DNA from: Thermoplasmata archaeon
GTDB taxonomy: Archaea > Thermoplasmatota > SW-10-69-26
Length of the DNA: 7,962 nt
Assembly (NCBI GenBank): GCA_003561665.1
Contig: PWVY01000030.1
Location: 1 to 7,962, forward strand
Direction: 5' to 3'
A model generated the notes under the pieces. It was not told the DNA's origin and did not search any database. It saw nothing but the letters and a program-made list of their open reading frames with translations. A program made the translations under genes and the position numbers. Positions 5,641 to 7,962 of this stretch are shown in pieces. Positions within the stretch are counted from its first letter, which is position 1. Each line of letters begins with the position of its first letter.

Positions 5641-6459
5641 ATGAAACGAAACAGCAGAACACCCACCCCGGGACCTCGACCTACCTTGATCGGTTTTGGT
5701 AGCACGGGCCTGATCGCGCTTCTGCTCGCCCTCCTGATGCTCGTTGCACCGATGGGGATGATCGCGAGCGCGGGACACCAAGATGAGGACCGCACCGAAG
5801 AGACGGAGTCCGCTAGCGATGAGGGCGATCAACCCGACCGGTCCGATGAGGAATGCCGGCAAAGCGGCTACAACATGCAATGCAACGAGTTCGGAACCAT
5901 CCGCATGGAGAACACGAAGGACGTGAAAGGCGAGCATGTCGAATCCACCACGTACATCACGCTCGACACCGACTTCGAAGAGGAGAACGCGCGCTGGGTG
6001 ATGTTCAGCCTTCGGAACACGACCCCAGGCGGAAGCCCGGTTGAGATCCAGGTTGACGCCTTCGAAACGAACCAAAGCGGCGACATCATCACAACGCGCC
6101 AGATCCAAGACGACCCCAACGAGGTCGAACTCTGGGTGGACACGCTGGACCTTCCTGTGGATGAAGAGATCCGCCTCGAAGCAACCGTCGCCGTCACCGA
6201 GCTGGGCGCCTACCAGCTTGAAACCATCGTGATCCCCTTCGACCGCGCCTATGATCCCATCCAAACCAGCGGAGGGGAACGCATCACCCTGTTCTCCTAC
6301 ACCATGCTCGGCGTCAACGATCCAACACCCTCCCTCGATGCCGACCACGAAAACGGCGGGTGGTTGAGCACGGCTCAGGAGACGCCCGCGCCCGGCATAG
6401 CCATCGCGGCCATGCTTCTGGGAGCAGCGGCCCTCACGAAAAGGAGGTTCCAGCGATGA
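5641..6459 (+). CDS. Secreted surface protein with PGF-CTERM-like C-terminal sorting signal
   Basis: A 272-residue exported protein. The start at the ATG (5641) is chosen because it gives a normal signal peptide: a basic N-terminus, a hydrophobic core about 22-36 and a likely cut after IASA (residue 44). An in-frame GTG at 5581 would add 20 polar residues. An acidic Asp/Glu/Ser-rich linker (47-71), Cys72 and Cys81 (possible disulfide) and a beta-rich domain of about 130 residues follow. The C-terminus is TPAPG (248-252), a hydrophobic helix and TKRRFQR. This is the layout of archaeal PGF-CTERM-type signals, which archaeosortases process for lipid anchoring. N126 (NTT, followed by Pro) and N144 (NQS) are potential N-glycosylation sites. 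I do not recognise the central domain. The stop overlaps the next gene by four bases, so the protein and the regulator are co-expressed. Its outward face makes it a possible acceptor for the local glycosylation genes. Confidence 0.75.
   Translation: MKRNSRTPTPGPRPTLIGFGSTGLIALLLALLMLVAPMGMIASAGHQDEDRTEETESASDEGDQPDRSDEECRQSGYNMQCNEFGTIRMENTKDVKGEHVESTTYITLDTDFEEENARWVMFSLRNTTPGGSPVEIQVDAFETNQSGDIITTRQIQDDPNEVELWVDTLDLPVDEEIRLEATVAVTELGAYQLETIVIPFDRAYDPIQTSGGERITLFSYTMLGVNDPTPSLDADHENGGWLSTAQETPAPGIAIAAMLLGAAALTKRRFQR
6443..6448 (+). promoter_or_regulatory. Shine-Dalgarno deciding the tandem-wHTH regulator start
   Basis: GGAGGT inside the end of the surface-protein gene lies seven bases before the ATG at 6456. 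It fixes that start over the earlier in-frame ATG at 6360, which would read 32 non-helical residues through the surface protein's coding sequence. Confidence 0.8.
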
Positions 6460-6998
6460 GGAACAGGAACGGGATCCCTCATGGGGGCGTCACAGAGGAG
6501 CTCTACCACATCGTGAAGGAACAACCCGCCATCCACTTCCGCGGGCTCAAACGCGCTGCAGACCTCTCGTCCAACGGTCAACTCCGCCATCACCTCGACC
6601 AGCTCGAGTCCGAGAACGCACTCATCGAGGTTGAAGACGGGGGCTACACGCGCTACTTCATCCCTGGAGAGTACAACCCTGAGCTCCGCAATGGCCTCGC
6701 GCGGTTCGCACGTAGCGTCCCCCGCACCATCGGGAAGCTCCTGCTCAACGGGCCCCTCTCGCGCACCGAGCTGCGAGAAGCCCTCGGTTGCGCTGATTCC
6801 ACGCTCGGGTACCATCTCAACCGGATGATGGAGCTAGGGGACCTCGAACGCGACCCACGGCCCAACCGAACCCTCTACAAGCTCGTGGATCCGCCCTTCG
6901 TCGCACGCGTCCTCCAGGCTCTCGGTGAGAACGTGCAGAACCCTCACGATCCCACGGAGCGAACACGAACAACCGCGCCCGCCTCAGGGAACGCATGA
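6456..6998 (+). CDS. Tandem winged-helix transcriptional regulator
   Basis: A 180-residue protein with two winged-helix DNA-binding domains. The first (about 11-70) runs VTEELYHIVKEQPAIHFRGL with a recognition-helix stretch SSNGQLRHHLDQLESENALIE and a wing ending in YTRYF. The second (about 86-146) runs SVPRTIGKLLLNGPLSRTEL, then CADSTLGYHLNRMMELGDLE, and ends RTLYKLVDP. The doubled arrangement with 'L..HL..L...' helices is typical of archaeal tandem-wHTH regulators (COG3398-like). There is no transmembrane segment or recognisable ligand domain, and the last 25 residues are polar and probably disordered. It overlaps the surface-protein gene by four bases (ATGA) and has its own strong Shine-Dalgarno, so the two are made together. 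Control of its own operon through the upstream inverted repeats is plausible but inferred. Confidence 0.85.
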   Translation: MRNRNGIPHGGVTEELYHIVKEQPAIHFRGLKRAADLSSNGQLRHHLDQLESENALIEVEDGGYTRYFIPGEYNPELRNGLARFARSVPRTIGKLLLNGPLSRTELREALGCADSTLGYHLNRMMELGDLERDPRPNRTLYKLVDPPFVARVLQALGENVQNPHDPTERTRTTAPASGNA

Positions 6999-7080
6999 AG
7001 CACCCCGCGTAACCCCTCCCTGCTGTTTGGATGATTCTCAAGCGACCCAGCGGACCCCCTCGATCAAACGAAGGCGAAAC

Positions 7081-7084
7081 GGAG
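7081..7084 (+). promoter_or_regulatory. Shine-Dalgarno of the flippase gene
   Basis: GGAG lies eight bases before the ATG at 7093 and supports that start. The 94-base gap before the gene shows no clear TATA box, so the flippase could be read through from the regulator operon. Confidence 0.6.
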
Positions 7085-7092
7085 CACGACGC

Positions 7093-7962
7093 ATGACGAA
7101 ACCTGTCGCGACGATGATCCGCGAGTTCCTCGCGAACCCGCGCAAGACCCTCAAGGAGCCCCAGCACCGGGAAGCTCTCTTCTTGATGGTTAACACGCTC
7201 GCGCTTGCAGGCGGCGGGTTCCTCTTCTGGCTCGTGCTCACACGCCTCCTCGGGGTTGCACCGGAGGCCATCGGTCACGGGTACGCGATCGTTTCCCTTG
7301 GAACCGCGATCGGGGTCCTCGCCAAAGGTGGGTTCGACACCGCGATCCTCTGCCATGCCCCACGAGCGGACCGAAAGAGCGCAGATCGCCTCCTACGTGT
7401 GAGCATGGGGCTTGGTGCGGGCATCGCGCTTGTCCTCACAGGGATCCTTGCAGGGGCGGCCATGGCAGGTCTTCCGCTTCCTACCCTCTCGTTGGCTGGA
7501 TGGGGTCTTGTAACGCTCATCGGAGCCGTCCTGATGATCACATGGATGCAGGATGCTTACTTCGTCTCCGATCGAGAAGCACGTCTTGCCTTTGGGCGGA
7601 ACCTCTCTTTCTCCATCGTACGCCTTGGGGCACCGGTCCTCCTCCTCGTGCTCGCCGCCCCCTTCCTCGTCGCCTCCTCATGGGCCCTTGCCCTCGTCTT
7701 CTCAGCTCTCCTTGGCCTCTTCCTCGCATCACGGCTCCCTGACCGAGACGGAGACACGGTCGACACGGGCCCCTTCTTCACAACGACCGTCCGGAACATC
7801 GCCAGCAGCGCGGCCGAGTTCCTCCCAGGTCTCCTCCTTGTCCCCATCGTGTACGCGATCCTTGGCGCCGAACCTGCCGCCTACTTCGGCATCGCCTGGA
7901 CCGTGGCACACCTGCTCTTCCAGATCTCAAGCGCCATCAGCCGCAGCACCCTCGTCGAGTTC
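7093..7962 (+). CDS. Polysaccharide/lipid-linked glycan flippase, MOP (Wzx-like) family, 3' end outside window
   Basis: An open frame from the ATG at 7093 to the window edge with no stop, giving 290 visible residues. After a basic, cytoplasmic N-terminus comes the typical first pair of helices: MVNTLALAGGGFLFWLVLTR (32-51) and YAIVSLGTAIGVLAKGGFDTAIL (64-86). The 'N...l....f..l.tRllg' and 'l.....i..la..G.d.ail' patterns belong to the polysaccharide-flippase branch of the MOP superfamily. Further helix pairs follow (about 106-126, 136-152, 170-190, 196-212, 244-258), with QDAYFVSDREARLAFGRN between them. A family member usually has 12-14 helices and more than 400 residues, so roughly a third is missing. 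Such proteins flip lipid-linked glycans to the outside of the membrane, which would connect cytoplasmic synthesis by the GT2 enzymes with transfer outside by the GT-C protein. Leucine codons are dominated by CTC, unlike the genes at the left end. Confidence 0.85.
   Translation, partial: MTKPVATMIREFLANPRKTLKEPQHREALFLMVNTLALAGGGFLFWLVLTRLLGVAPEAIGHGYAIVSLGTAIGVLAKGGFDTAILCHAPRADRKSADRLLRVSMGLGAGIALVLTGILAGAAMAGLPLPTLSLAGWGLVTLIGAVLMITWMQDAYFVSDREARLAFGRNLSFSIVRLGAPVLLLVLAAPFLVASSWALALVFSALLGLFLASRLPDRDGDTVDTGPFFTTTVRNIASSAAEFLPGLLLVPIVYAILGAEPAAYFGIAWTVAHLLFQISSAISRSTLVEF

Noticed and set aside
5533..6348. Minus-strand open frame of 271 codons opposite the surface protein
   Set aside because: It has no recognisable domain and would start inside the operon's sorting-signal region. 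The plus-strand frame has a signal peptide, a sorting signal and a coupled downstream gene.
7205..7402. 65-codon frame inside the flippase region
   Set aside because: A different frame, open from 7093 to the window edge, has clear membrane helices and family motifs and a Shine-Dalgarno.

Overview
The window looks like a stretch of an archaeal chromosome, most likely from a euryarchaeon of the Thermoplasmatota type. Four things support this: a Bat-type HTH_10 regulator, a tandem winged-helix regulator of a kind common in archaea, a secreted protein ending in a PGF-CTERM-like 'PAPG + hydrophobic helix + basic tail' sorting signal, and TATA-like boxes placed about 26 bases before a start codon (leaderless style). 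GC is roughly 60% in the sampled coding regions. The lineage call is inference; no rRNA, tRNA or other phylogenetic marker is present.

Layout. Positions 1-1041 are the C-terminal part of a membrane-bound family 2 (cellulose-synthase-like) glycosyltransferase whose start lies before the window. A small two-helix membrane protein follows (1086-1352). A short DUF1616-like membrane protein converges on it from the minus strand (1797-1378). From 1916 a large polytopic GT-C-like protein, distantly resembling the archaeal oligosaccharyltransferase AglB/STT3, overlaps by one base (TGATG) with a soluble GT2 enzyme resembling AglJ or dolichol-phosphate sugar synthases (3655-4383). A 213-base non-coding gap with a perfect 9-bp inverted repeat leads to the Bat-like regulator (4597-5346), which has a strong Shine-Dalgarno. 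A 294-base gap follows. It contains a hairpin plus pyrimidine tract (likely terminator), a very AT-rich segment (about 30% GC), a TATA box and two further inverted repeats. Next comes a secreted, probably C-terminally anchored surface protein (5641-6459) overlapping by four bases (ATGA) with a tandem winged-helix regulator (6456-6998). The window ends inside a MOP/Wzx-type flippase (7093 to the edge, 290 residues visible).

Taken together this is a cell-surface glycan locus: two glycosyltransferases, a GT-C transferase, a flippase, a DUF1616 protein, and a surface protein with two N-glycosylation sequons that could be a substrate. The less usual part is the right half, where two regulators of different families flank a surface protein and an AT-rich control region. 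The surface protein and its downstream regulator look translationally coupled. No CRISPR array, insertion sequence, RNA gene or phage gene was seen.
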